Source: Streptomyces sp. NBC_00464 (lineage in GTDB: Bacteria > Actinomycetota > Actinomycetes > Streptomycetales > Streptomycetaceae). Taken from it: 64,000 bases of DNA. Below, one piece after another: positions 18,013 to 27,012 of this stretch. Below the pieces are notes generated by a model. The model did not search any database. It saw nothing but the letters and a program-made list of their open reading frames with translations, and had not been told where the DNA came from. Location: positions 6,910,001-6,974,000 of the forward strand of contig NZ_CP107899.1 in assembly GCF_036013915.1 (NCBI RefSeq), read 5' to 3'. Each line of letters begins with the position of its first letter. Within the stretch, counting starts at the first letter, position 1. A program made the position numbers and the translations under genes.

Positions 18013-18059
18013 ACGCGAAGCGGTCCCGGACCCCGGAAGGGTCCGGGACCGCTTCGCGT
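18013..18059. terminator. Bidirectional terminator, 21-bp perfect stem
   Basis: The arms 18013-18033 and 18039-18059 are perfectly complementary, with a 5-nt loop CGGAA. The element sits between the stop of hsaA (+) and the stop of the leftward SDR operon (-), so it can serve both. No U tract is present, as is common in Streptomyces. Confidence 0.9.
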
Positions 18060-18061
18060 GC

Positions 18062-18850
18062 TCAGTACTGCCCGCCGGCCGACTTCGCCGCCAGGTAGCG
18101 GGCGGGGAACTCCCCGCCGCCGTGCACCGCGAGGTCCGCGCCGTTGATGTACTCGGACAGCCCGCCCGCGAGGAACAGGCAGGCGCGGGCGACATCGTCG
18201 GGGACCGCCATCCGCCCCATGGGAATGACACCCGCCACCGCCGCGCCGCCGTCCGGGCCGTAGACCGACGCGGCGCTCTCGGTGCGGATCAGCCCCGTGG
18301 TGATGTGGTTGACCCGGACCGCCGGTGCCCACTCCAGGGCCAGCGCCTTGGTGAGGGCCAGCAGGCCGGCCTTGGCGGCCGTGTAGGCCGCGGTGCCGGG
18401 CTGCGGGTCCTGGCCGGAGACGCTGCCGATGTTGATGACCGAACCGCCACCGTCCTGGGCCCTCATGATGCGGTGGGCCGCCTGGGCCACATAGAAGGGC
18501 GCGAGCAAGTTGAGCGCGACGATCTTCTCCACGAAACGCGGCGAGACGGTGGCGGCGTCGGCGTCCGGGGAGCCGCCCGCGTTGTTGACGAGTACGTCGA
18601 GCCGGCCGAAGCGATCCACCGCGGCATCCACCAGCGAGGACGCCGCCGCCGGATCGCGTACGTCGGCCGGGACGAAGACCGCCTCCCGGCCCCCGGCGGC
18701 AGGCAGGGTGTCCGGTGTGGTGCGGCCGCAGACCACCACCTCCGCCCCTGCGCCGAGAAATGCCCCGGCAATGGCGGCGCCGATGCCCTTGGTGCCGCCG
18801 GTGACCAGCACCACGTGCCCCGTGAAGTCCAGCGGGTTGCCGATGTCCAT
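18062..18850 (-). CDS. SDR-family oxidoreductase of the ring C/D block
   Basis: This 262-residue classical SDR has TGGTKGIGAA, NNAGGSPDADAA, a catalytic Ser in IGSVSGQ and YTAAKAG, and a family-typical C-terminus (NGADLAVHGGGEFP). It is the last gene of the leftward operon encoding three acyl-CoA dehydrogenase-like proteins and a crotonase, so it probably oxidises or reduces a hydrindane CoA intermediate. A short gap (34 nt) separates it from the gene at 18885. An ipdF role is better assigned to the gene at 24177. Confidence 0.72.
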   Translation of the reverse strand: MDIGNPLDFTGHVVLVTGGTKGIGAAIAGAFLGAGAEVVVCGRTTPDTLPAAGGREAVFVPADVRDPAAASSLVDAAVDRFGRLDVLVNNAGGSPDADAATVSPRFVEKIVALNLLAPFYVAQAAHRIMRAQDGGGSVINIGSVSGQDPQPGTAAYTAAKAGLLALTKALALEWAPAVRVNHITTGLIRTESAASVYGPDGGAAVAGVIPMGRMAVPDDVARACLFLAGGLSEYINGADLAVHGGGEFPARYLAAKSAGGQY

Positions 18851-18884
18851 GCGTTGCGCCTTCTCTCCGTCTTCCGGATCCTGC

Positions 18885-19958
18885 TCAGTGGGTGGTCAGG
18901 CCCAGCCCGGTGGCGAGCCGTGCCCGATGGCGGGCGGGCGGCCCGAACAGCTCGCCCGTCCCGTGCGCCCGTTTGAAGTAGCGGTGCGCGTCGTGCTCCC
19001 AGGTGATCCCGATCCCGCCGTGCAGCTGGATCATCTCGCCGGCCACCGCCGAGAACGCCTCGGAGCAGACGGACTTGGCGACGGCGGCGGCCCGCGGCAG
19101 CGCGCCCGGGTCCTCGTCGGCGGCGAACGCGGCGCCCAGCGCCGCCGAACGCGCCGACTCCACGAGCACATAGGCGTCCGCCAGCCGGTGCTTGACCGCC
19201 TGGAACGATCCGATGGGCCGGCCGAACTGCACCCGGCTTTTGGCGTATGCGACGGTGAGCTCCAGGCAGTGCTCGGCCGCGCCCACCTGCTCCGCGGCCA
19301 GTGCCGTGCAGGCCAGATCCCGCACGTGGTCCAGATACCGCCCGCCGTCACCGTCGACGCCCAGCAGGCGTCCCCGGGCATCGTCCAGCACCCATCGGGC
19401 CTGGGCCCGGGTCCCGTCCATGGTCACGACGGGTTCCCGCCGGGCCCCGGGGGCGCCGGGAGCCACCTCGAAGAGCGCTACCCCGTGGGTGGTACGGGCG
19501 GCGACGATCAGGACGTCCACGCCGGGCCAGTCCAGCACGTGTTCCTTGGTTCCGGTGATCCGCCAGGCGCCCCCGGACGGCCGGACCGCTTCGGCGCGTA
19601 TCACCTCGTGATCCCAGGAACCCTGCTCGGCCCAGGCCAGGGTGCCCACCGAGGTGCCCTCGGCGAGCCCCGGCAGCAGCCGCTCGCACGCCTCCTTGTC
19701 ACCTGAGGCGAGCAGGGCGCCCGTCGTGAGCACCGTGGAGCCCAGGCACGGCAGCGGGCTGAGGGTCCGGCCCAGCTCCTCCATCAGTACATGGACATCA
19801 CGGGCGCCGCCGCCGGCCCCGCCGTACTCTTCCGGCACGGTCAGACCGCCCGCGCCGATCTGTGCGGTCAACGGTGCCCAGGCCGCTTCGTCCTGATGCT
19901 GCGTCAACAGGTCGCGCACGGCCGTGCGCAGCTCTTCCTGCTCCTGTGTGAGTCTCAT
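18885..19958 (-). CDS. fadE33: Acyl-CoA dehydrogenase-like subunit (FadE33-like)
   Basis: This 357-residue acyl-CoA dehydrogenase fold has FAD-site segments (SRVQFGRPIGSFQAVKHRLAD, given as SRVQFGRPIGSF) and HGGIGITWEHDAHRYFKRA. The C-terminal catalytic Glu is absent (AHGTGELFG region). Its order after FadE31- and FadE32-like genes mirrors mycobacterial fadE31-fadE32-fadE33, subunits of heteromeric dehydrogenases thought to act on ring C/D intermediates after HIP ring opening. The start ATG overlaps the preceding stop (ATGA). The number in the name is by synteny. Confidence 0.72.
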   Translation of the reverse strand: MRLTQEQEELRTAVRDLLTQHQDEAAWAPLTAQIGAGGLTVPEEYGGAGGGARDVHVLMEELGRTLSPLPCLGSTVLTTGALLASGDKEACERLLPGLAEGTSVGTLAWAEQGSWDHEVIRAEAVRPSGGAWRITGTKEHVLDWPGVDVLIVAARTTHGVALFEVAPGAPGARREPVVTMDGTRAQARWVLDDARGRLLGVDGDGGRYLDHVRDLACTALAAEQVGAAEHCLELTVAYAKSRVQFGRPIGSFQAVKHRLADAYVLVESARSAALGAAFAADEDPGALPRAAAVAKSVCSEAFSAVAGEMIQLHGGIGITWEHDAHRYFKRAHGTGELFGPPARHRARLATGLGLTTH

Positions 19959-20947
19959 CGGTCCGTTCCCATGACGCGGGCCCGGCACGCGGCCGGTGTG
20001 CCCCACGCGTCGCGCAGCGGCCGGGCCTTGCGGATCCACAGGGACAGGTCGAGCTCATCCGTGTAGCCCACGGCGCCGTGCAGTTGCAGGGCCGTGCGCG
20101 CCGCCGCGTAAGCGGCCTCGCCCGCCGTGACCTTGGCCGCGGCGATGTCGGCGCCCGCCCCCTCGTCGCCCGCGGCGAGCGCGAGCGCGGCGCCGTGCAC
20201 CAGCGGCCCGGCGAACTCCAGGGCCAGCAGGGTGTCGGCCAGCCGGTGCTTGACCGCCTGGAAGGAGCCGATCGGCATCCCGAACTGGGTGCGCTGGGTG
20301 ACATATTCGACGGTGCGTGCCAGCAGGGTCCGGCCGACCCCGAGGGACTGGGCGGCCGTGGCGAGCGCGGCCACATCGGCGGCGTACCCGGCGGCGGCGG
20401 CGACCGCGGGGCCCTGGGCGAGGACCGTCCCGCCGGACGGCCGTGACAGTCGGCGCGCGGGGTCCGCCGAGGGCTGAACGGTCCCCGTCCCGGCGGCGAG
20501 GCGCAGGGTGTCGCCGTCCACCACGAACACCGCGTCGGCCATGTCGGCGTCCAGGGCGTACGGGCCGAGCGAGGTCGGACAGAGGGAGACGACCGACTTC
20601 CCGGAGGCGATCCGGGGCAGCCTGTCGGCGGCGATGCGGTCGTTGCCGAGCCGGTCCAGCAGGGCCGCCGCGGCAACCGTCTCGACCAGCGGTCCGGGGA
20701 CGGCGTGCCGTCCCAAGGCCTCGAAGGCGAGGGTGAGTTCGAGGGGCAGTGGGCCGAAGCCCTCGTGCTTCTCCGGTACCGCGAGTGCGAACACCCCGGC
20801 CTCGGCCAGCCGGGCCCAGACGGCTAGCCCCGGGCCGTGGTCGCCGGCCGCCCAGGACCGTACGACGGCTGGGGTGTCGCAGGAGGTGAGCAGGGCGTCG
20901 AGGGAGCGGGCGAAGTCCCGCTGCTCGGCGTCCAGGAGGAAACGCAT
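19955..20947 (-). CDS. fadE32: Acyl-CoA dehydrogenase-like subunit (FadE32-like)
   Basis: This 330-residue short acyl-CoA dehydrogenase-like protein has the flavin-binding part RTQFGMPIGSFQAVKHRLAD (written RTQFGMPIGSF) and LHGAVGYTDELDLSLWIRKA. No glutamate is visible at either known catalytic position. The length is close to mycobacterial FadE32 (about 320 residues). The gene is coupled by ATGA on both sides, which suggests a complex with the 20947 product. Confidence 0.72.
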   Translation of the reverse strand: MRFLLDAEQRDFARSLDALLTSCDTPAVVRSWAAGDHGPGLAVWARLAEAGVFALAVPEKHEGFGPLPLELTLAFEALGRHAVPGPLVETVAAAALLDRLGNDRIAADRLPRIASGKSVVSLCPTSLGPYALDADMADAVFVVDGDTLRLAAGTGTVQPSADPARRLSRPSGGTVLAQGPAVAAAAGYAADVAALATAAQSLGVGRTLLARTVEYVTQRTQFGMPIGSFQAVKHRLADTLLALEFAGPLVHGAALALAAGDEGAGADIAAAKVTAGEAAYAAARTALQLHGAVGYTDELDLSLWIRKARPLRDAWGTPAACRARVMGTDR

Positions 20948-22119
20948 CAGCGGCGTCCCTTCGGCAGGCCGAGCAGCCGCTCGGCGATGATGTCGCGCTG
21001 GATCTCGTTGGTGCCCGCGTAGACGGGACCGGCCAGCGAGAAGGTGTAGCCCTCCGCCCAGCCGCCCGAAGGCGATTCGCCCGCGTGGTCGGCGAGTTCG
21101 CCGTACGGGCCGAGCAGGTCGAGCGCCGTCTCGTGCAGGGCGATGTCCAGCTCGGACCAGTAGATCTTGTTGAGGCTGGAGACGGCCCCGGCGGGTCCGC
21201 CGTCGCCGTGCAGGACCTGGGAGACGCCCGCGTAGGAGAACAGGCGGTAGGCGCGGGCTCCGATCACCGCGTCGGCCACCCGGTCGCGCAGCGCCGTGTC
21301 CGCGGGGTCGCCGTGCTCCCGCCACAGAGCGGTCAGACGGTCCGCTGCGGCCGTGAAGCGCCCCGGGCTGCGCAGGGTGAGCCCGCGCTCGTTGCCGGTC
21401 GTGCTCATCGCGACCCGCCAGCCCTGGCCGGGCTCGCCGATGACGTCCTCGTCGGGTACGAACACCTCGTCCAGGAAGAGTTCGGCGAAGGCGGGCTTCC
21501 CGTCGAGCCGTCCGATGGGCCGTACGGTCACGCCCTCGGCGTCCAGCGAGAACATCAGATACGTGAGCCCGCGGTGCGGCCGGTCCGCGTCCGGGTCGCT
21601 GCGGAACAGGCCGAAGGCCCGGTCGGCGAAGGCCGCCCGGGAGGACCAGGTCTTCTGGCCGCTGATCAGCCAGCCGCCCTCGGTCCGTACGGCCGTCGAC
21701 TTGAGGGAGGCCAGGTCGGAGCCGGACTCCGGCTCGGACCACGCCTGCGCCCAGATGACCTCACCGCGCGCCATGGCGGGCAGGATCCGGGCCCGCTGCT
21801 CGGCGGTGCCGTTCTCGAAGAGGGTCGGGGCCAGCAGGTTGATGCCGTTCTGGCTGACCCGGCCGGGCGCCCCGGCGGCGTAGTACTCCTCTTCGAAGAT
21901 CATCCAGTGCAGCAGGGAACTCCCGCGCCCGCCGAACTCCTCGGGCCAGGAGACCACCGACCAGCGGTCCGCGGACAGGGTCGCCTCCCACTCCCGGTGG
22001 GCGGCGAAGCCCTCGGCGGTCTCCAGGGACGGCAGGGGAGCGGCCGGGACGTGGGCGGCCAGCCAGTCGCGTACCTCGGTACGGAACGACTCGTCGGCCG
22101 CGTCGAAATCGAGATCCAT
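20947..22119 (-). CDS. fadE31: Acyl-CoA dehydrogenase, catalytic subunit (FadE31-like)
   Basis: This 390-residue acyl-CoA dehydrogenase has the C-terminal catalytic position reading YAGTNEIQRD (Ala for Glu), while an IVD-position glutamate is present, Glu244 in GNERGLTL. WSEPESGSDLASL and the C-terminal GLPKGRR are typical of this subgroup. It is followed by two non-catalytic-looking paralogues, which implies a heteromeric enzyme of the ring C/D pathway. It is coupled to the crotonase upstream. Confidence 0.75.
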   Translation of the reverse strand: MDLDFDAADESFRTEVRDWLAAHVPAAPLPSLETAEGFAAHREWEATLSADRWSVVSWPEEFGGRGSSLLHWMIFEEEYYAAGAPGRVSQNGINLLAPTLFENGTAEQRARILPAMARGEVIWAQAWSEPESGSDLASLKSTAVRTEGGWLISGQKTWSSRAAFADRAFGLFRSDPDADRPHRGLTYLMFSLDAEGVTVRPIGRLDGKPAFAELFLDEVFVPDEDVIGEPGQGWRVAMSTTGNERGLTLRSPGRFTAAADRLTALWREHGDPADTALRDRVADAVIGARAYRLFSYAGVSQVLHGDGGPAGAVSSLNKIYWSELDIALHETALDLLGPYGELADHAGESPSGGWAEGYTFSLAGPVYAGTNEIQRDIIAERLLGLPKGRR

Positions 22120-22967
22120 CAGGCGCCCGCCTTCTTCATCGCCCGGATGTCCATGCCGCCGAGCGCGTCCGGCGCTGTCTCGGCGTTGTGCGCGTGCGCC
22201 AGATGGTGCAGGCCGAACACCGAGTCCATTCCGGTGTGCATGCCCTGGAGGTCCTCGGCCTGGTTGACCGCGCGCTTGGTCAGCGCCAGGCCCATGCGCG
22301 GCATCTCCGCGATGCGCAGCGCCAACTCCTCCGTACGGTGGGCCAGTTCCTCCCGGGGGACGACCCGGTTCACCATGCCGACCTCGTACGCGCGCTGCGC
22401 GCTCATCCGGTCACCGGTGAAGAGGAACTCCTTGGCGATCCGTGGCGGCATCACCCACGGGTGGGCGAAGTACTCGACGCCCGGGATGCCCATCCGGACC
22501 ACGGGATCGGCGAAGAACGCGTCCTGCGAGGCCACGATCAGGTCGCACACCCAGGCGAGCATCAGACCGCCCGCCACACACGCGCCCTGCACGGACGCGA
22601 TGACCGGCTTGGGCAGCTCCCGCCAGCGGCGGCACATCCCCAGATACACCTCGGACTCACGGGCGAAGCGGCTCTCCGCCCCCTGCTTGTCCGAGTGGTC
22701 CCACCAGAGCCCCGCCCTGCGCTCGAACGGCAGATGCGCGTCCCGCTCCGGGGTTCCGATGTCGTGACCGGCGGAGAAGTGCTTGCCCGCCCCGGCCAGG
22801 ACGACCGTCTTCACCTCGCCGTCGTCGGCCGCGCGGTAGAACGCCCGGTCCAGGGCGTAGGTCATCGCAGAGTTCTGCGCGTTGCGGTAGTCGGGCCGGT
22901 TCATGGTGACCGTCGCGACAGGGCCCCGCTTCTCGTAGCGCACCGGTTCGTCGTGGGCAGCGGACAT
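22119..22967 (-). CDS. Crotonase-fold protein (enoyl-CoA hydratase/isomerase family) lacking both canonical glutamates
   Basis: This 282-residue crotonase has the oxyanion-hole segments FSAGHDIGTP and VQGACVAGGLMLAWVCD. The two catalytic glutamates of classical hydratases are replaced: GGLML instead of GGxxE-L, and DPVVRMG instead of PE-x-x-x-G. An acid in the segment GVEYFAHPW might take over. It is the first gene of the leftward operon, starts at an ATG preceded by GGAGGGG, and is divergent from fadE30 across a KstR2-type box. A hydrolase or hydratase of ring C/D CoA esters is likely; the chemistry is unknown. Confidence 0.72.
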   Translation of the reverse strand: MSAAHDEPVRYEKRGPVATVTMNRPDYRNAQNSAMTYALDRAFYRAADDGEVKTVVLAGAGKHFSAGHDIGTPERDAHLPFERRAGLWWDHSDKQGAESRFARESEVYLGMCRRWRELPKPVIASVQGACVAGGLMLAWVCDLIVASQDAFFADPVVRMGIPGVEYFAHPWVMPPRIAKEFLFTGDRMSAQRAYEVGMVNRVVPREELAHRTEELALRIAEMPRMGLALTKRAVNQAEDLQGMHTGMDSVFGLHHLAHAHNAETAPDALGGMDIRAMKKAGA

Positions 22968-22983
22968 CGGCCCCTCCTTCCCT

Positions 22984-22997
22984 AACAAGTGTTTGGT
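22984..22997. promoter_or_regulatory. KstR2-type operator in the crotonase/fadE30 divergent promoter
   Basis: AACAAGTGTTTGGT matches the KstR2 pattern AnCAAGnnCTTGnT with one mismatch. Its final T is also the first base of a -10-like TAGATT (22997-23002), 11 nt before the fadE30 ATG, so bound repressor would block RNA polymerase. The only other copy in the window is at 35401. Confidence 0.8.
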
Positions 22998-23013
22998 AGA
23001 TTAACGTACCCCC

Positions 23014-24176
<1,163 letters not shown>

Positions 24177-24180
<4 letters not shown>

Positions 24181-24962
24181 CCCCGCAGCCGCCCTATGTA
24201 CAGGGCCACTCCCTCCTGGCCGGACGCACCGCCGTGATCACCGCCGCCGCGGGCGCCGGAATCGGTGGAGCCACCGCCCGCAAGTTCCTGGAGGAGGGCG
24301 CCCGGATCGTCATCGGCGACGCCCACGAACGCCGCCTCAAGGAGAGCGCCGCCGCCCTCGCCGAGGAGTTCGGTGCGGACAACGTCGCCGCACTGCCCTG
24401 CGACGTCACCGACCAGCAGCAGGTCGACGCCCTGTTCGCACTCGCCGCCGAACGCCACGGCGGCCTCGACATCGTCGTCAACAACGCCGGACTCGGAGGC
24501 ACCGCCGACCTCGTCGAAATGACCGACGACCAGTGGTCCAAGGTCCTCGACGTCACTCTGAACGGCACCTTCCGCTGCACCCGCACCGCCCTGCGCCACT
24601 TCAAGGACCGCGACACCGGCGGCATCGTCGTCAACAACGCCTCCGTGATCGGCTGGCGCGCCCAGCGCGGCCAGGCCCACTACGCCGCCGCCAAGGCCGG
24701 AGTCATGGCCCTCACCCGCTGCGCCGCCCTGGAGGCGGCCGACTTCGGTGTACGCGTCAACGCCGTCGCCCCGAGCCTCGCCATGCACCCGCACCTGGTG
24801 AAGGTGACCACCCCGGAGCTCCTCGCCGAACTCACCGAACGCGAGGCCTTCGGCCGGTACGCGGAGCCCTGGGAGATCGCCAACGTCATCGTCTTCCTGG
24901 CCAGCGACTACTCCTCGTACATGACGGGGGAGACCGTCTCCGTCAGCAGTCAGAGGGCGTGA
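24177..24962 (+). CDS. ipdF: Short-chain dehydrogenase IpdF-like
   Basis: This 261-residue SDR has the cofactor segment TAAAGAGIGGATARKF, NNAGLGGTADL, a Ser in NNASVIGW and catalytic HYAAAKAG. Coupled to fadE30 by GTGA and to kstR2 by GTGA, it occupies the ipdF place of the conserved mycobacterial order. IpdF interconverts the 5-keto and 5-hydroxy groups of HIP-type CoA esters. The gene assignment depends on synteny more than on unique residues. Confidence 0.8.
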
Positions 24963-25561
24963 AGGCCATCACCGGGACCGCCAATGCCGAACGGCGCGCC
25001 GAACTCCTGGCGACCGCCGCCGAGGTGTTCGCCGCCCAGGGCTACAACGCCACCACCGTCCGCCGCATCGCGGACGCTGCCGGGATGCTCGCGGGCAGCC
25101 TCTACTACCACTTCGATTCCAAGGAATCGATGCTCGACGAGATCCTCTCGGCCTTCCTCGACGAACTGTGGACCGGCTATGACACGGTCCTCGCTGCCGG
25201 ACTGGGGCCGCGCGAGGCGATCGGGGCGCTCGTCACCCAGTCCTTCCGCCAGATAGACCGGCACGGCCCCGCGGTCGCCATCTACCAGCGGGAGTCCAGG
25301 CATCTCTCCGCCCAGCCGCGCTTCGCCTATCTCGCCGACTCCCAGCTGAAGTTCGAGAACGCCTGGCTGCGCACGCTGGAACGCGGAGTGGCCGAAGACG
25401 CCTTCCGCAGCGATCTGGACGTCCGGCTGGTCTACCGCTTCGTCCGCGACACCGTCTGGGTGGCCGCCTCCTGGTACCGCCCCGGCGGCACCCACAGCCC
25501 GGAGGAGATCGCCCGCCAGTACCTGTCGATGGTCCTCGCCGGCATCACCACCAAGACCTGA
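24959..25561 (+). CDS. kstR2: TetR-family repressor KstR2
   Basis: This 200-residue TetR protein has exactly the length of mycobacterial KstR2. The HTH is TTVRRIADAAGMLAGSLYYHF. The ligand domain shows the family strings FAYLADSQ, VYRFVRDTVWVAASWYRPGG and a C-terminus YLSMVLAGIT that line up with KstR2 as I recall it (SWYRPGG, YLAIVLGGIT). KstR2 represses ring C/D genes and is released by HIP-CoA. Two matching operators lie at 22984 and 35401. The GTG start overlaps the ipdF stop, so the repressor is under its own operon control. Confidence 0.9.
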   Translation: MKAITGTANAERRAELLATAAEVFAAQGYNATTVRRIADAAGMLAGSLYYHFDSKESMLDEILSAFLDELWTGYDTVLAAGLGPREAIGALVTQSFRQIDRHGPAVAIYQRESRHLSAQPRFAYLADSQLKFENAWLRTLERGVAEDAFRSDLDVRLVYRFVRDTVWVAASWYRPGGTHSPEEIARQYLSMVLAGITTKT

Positions 25562-25593
25562 TACACCCTCACCTCACTTACGAAGGAGCAGTC

Positions 25594-26751
25594 ATGGCCG
25601 AGGCCTACATCGTCGAAGCGGTACGCACCCCGGTCGGCCGGCGCAAGGGCGGTCTCTCCGCCGTCCACCCCGCCGACCTCGGGGCCCACGTCATCAAGGC
25701 ACTGGTCGAGCGCAGCGGGATCGACCCGGCCGCGGTGGAGGACGTCGTCTTCGGCTGCCTGGACACCGTCGGCCCCCAGGCCGGGGACATCGCCCGCACC
25801 GCATGGCTCGCGGCGGGCCTCCCCGAGGAGGTGCCCGGCACCACCGTCGACCGGCAGTGCGGCTCCTCCCAGCAGGCCGTCCACTTCGCCGCCCAGGGCG
25901 TCATGTCCGGCACCCAGGACCTGGTCGTCGCGGGCGGCACGCAGAACATGTCGATGATCCCTATCGCCTACGCCAGCCGCCAGGCCGCCGAACCCCTGGG
26001 CCTGACCGACGGCCCGTACGCCGGCTCCGAGGGCTGGCGCGCCCGCTACGGCGACGCGCCCGTCAACCAGTTCCACGGCGCCGAGCTCATCGCGGAGAAG
26101 TGGGGCATCTCCCGTGAGGACATGGAGCACTTCGCGCTCCGCTCGCACCAGCGGGCCGCCCGCGCCATCGACGAGGGCCGCTTCGCCCGCGAGACCGCCG
26201 CGTACGGCGAGGTGGCGGTGGACGAGGGGCCGCGCCGTGACACCTCCCTGGAGAAGATGGCCGGCCTCAAGCCGGTCGTCGAGGGCGGCCGGCTGACGGC
26301 CGGGGTCTCCTCACAGGTCTCCGACGGGGCCTCGGCGCTGCTCATCGCCTCCGAGCGGGCCGTCGCCGAACACGGCCTCACCCCGCGCGCCCGCATCCAC
26401 CATCTCTCCGTGCGTGGCGAGGACCCGATCCGGATGCTGTCGGCCCCGATCCCGGCGACGGCGTACGCGCTGAAGAAGGCCGGAATGTCCATCGGTGACA
26501 TGGACCTCGTGGAGATCAACGAGGCGTTCGCACCGGTCGTCCTCGCCTGGCTGAAGGAGACCGGTGCCGACCCCGACAAGGTCAACGTCAACGGCGGCGC
26601 CATCGCGCTCGGCCATCCGCTCGGCGCCACCGGTGCCAAGCTGATGACGACGCTGCTGCACGAACTGGAGCGCACCGGCGGCCGTTACGGCCTGCAGACC
26701 ATGTGCGAGGGCGGCGGCCAGGCCAACGTGACCATCATCGAACGGCTCTGA
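25594..26751 (+). CDS. fadA6: Thiolase FadA6-like
   Basis: This 385-residue thiolase has all catalytic elements: nucleophile Cys89 in DRQCGSSQQA, His341 in ALGHPLGATG and Cys371 in MCEGGGQAN. It follows kstR2 by 32 nt with AAGGAG before the ATG. FadA6 thiolases release acetyl-CoA after ring C/D opening or side-chain beta-oxidation of HIP-CoA. Position in the fadE30-ipdF-kstR2-fadA6 unit makes the name likely. Confidence 0.87.
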   Translation: MAEAYIVEAVRTPVGRRKGGLSAVHPADLGAHVIKALVERSGIDPAAVEDVVFGCLDTVGPQAGDIARTAWLAAGLPEEVPGTTVDRQCGSSQQAVHFAAQGVMSGTQDLVVAGGTQNMSMIPIAYASRQAAEPLGLTDGPYAGSEGWRARYGDAPVNQFHGAELIAEKWGISREDMEHFALRSHQRAARAIDEGRFARETAAYGEVAVDEGPRRDTSLEKMAGLKPVVEGGRLTAGVSSQVSDGASALLIASERAVAEHGLTPRARIHHLSVRGEDPIRMLSAPIPATAYALKKAGMSIGDMDLVEINEAFAPVVLAWLKETGADPDKVNVNGGAIALGHPLGATGAKLMTTLLHELERTGGRYGLQTMCEGGGQANVTIIERL

Positions 26752-26848
26752 CGGAACCGGCGGCCGGCCGGACCGGCTCCGCTCCGCGGGGACGGTCCGG
26801 CGCGCGCCGTTGTCCCCGGGCGAGCGAAACGAACGCCGCCCACTCCTC

Positions 26849-26874
26849 ACGGCCGCCCCGCAGGGCGGGGCCGT
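26849..26874. terminator. Possible terminator hairpin after fadA6
   Basis: ACGGC-CCCGC arms separated by a 3-nt loop, with a 3-nt bulge in the 5' arm, form a GC-rich hairpin about 100 nt past the fadA6 stop. There is no U tract. The support is moderate. Confidence 0.4.
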
Positions 26875-26974
26875 CGCCTGCGGCCTTGGAGTTGTGCTCG
26901 CACGTCGTCGCCGCGTCGCCCGGCCTCGGGCCTGCCGCGAGTACGAGGGTCAAGAGGAACCGTGCGCCGAACCT

Positions 26975-27004
26975 AGACATCTGATGTCTGATCTTAGGTA
27001 GAAT
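26975..27004 (+). promoter_or_regulatory. Perfect 7-1-7 palindrome and -10-like TAGAAT before the DUF4862 gene
   Basis: AGACATC-T-GATGTCT at 26975-26989 is perfect and resembles GntR (FadR-subfamily) operators. TAGAAT follows at 26999-27004, only 9 bases before the ATG at 27013, so the transcript may be leaderless. The palindrome would cover the -35 region and fits repression. No GntR gene is in the window. Confidence 0.5.
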
Positions 27005-27012
27005 GCGACCCC

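Noticed and set aside
15166..18231. Minus-strand open frame of about 1020 codons.
   Set aside because: Antisense to fadD3 and hsaA, no recognisable motif.
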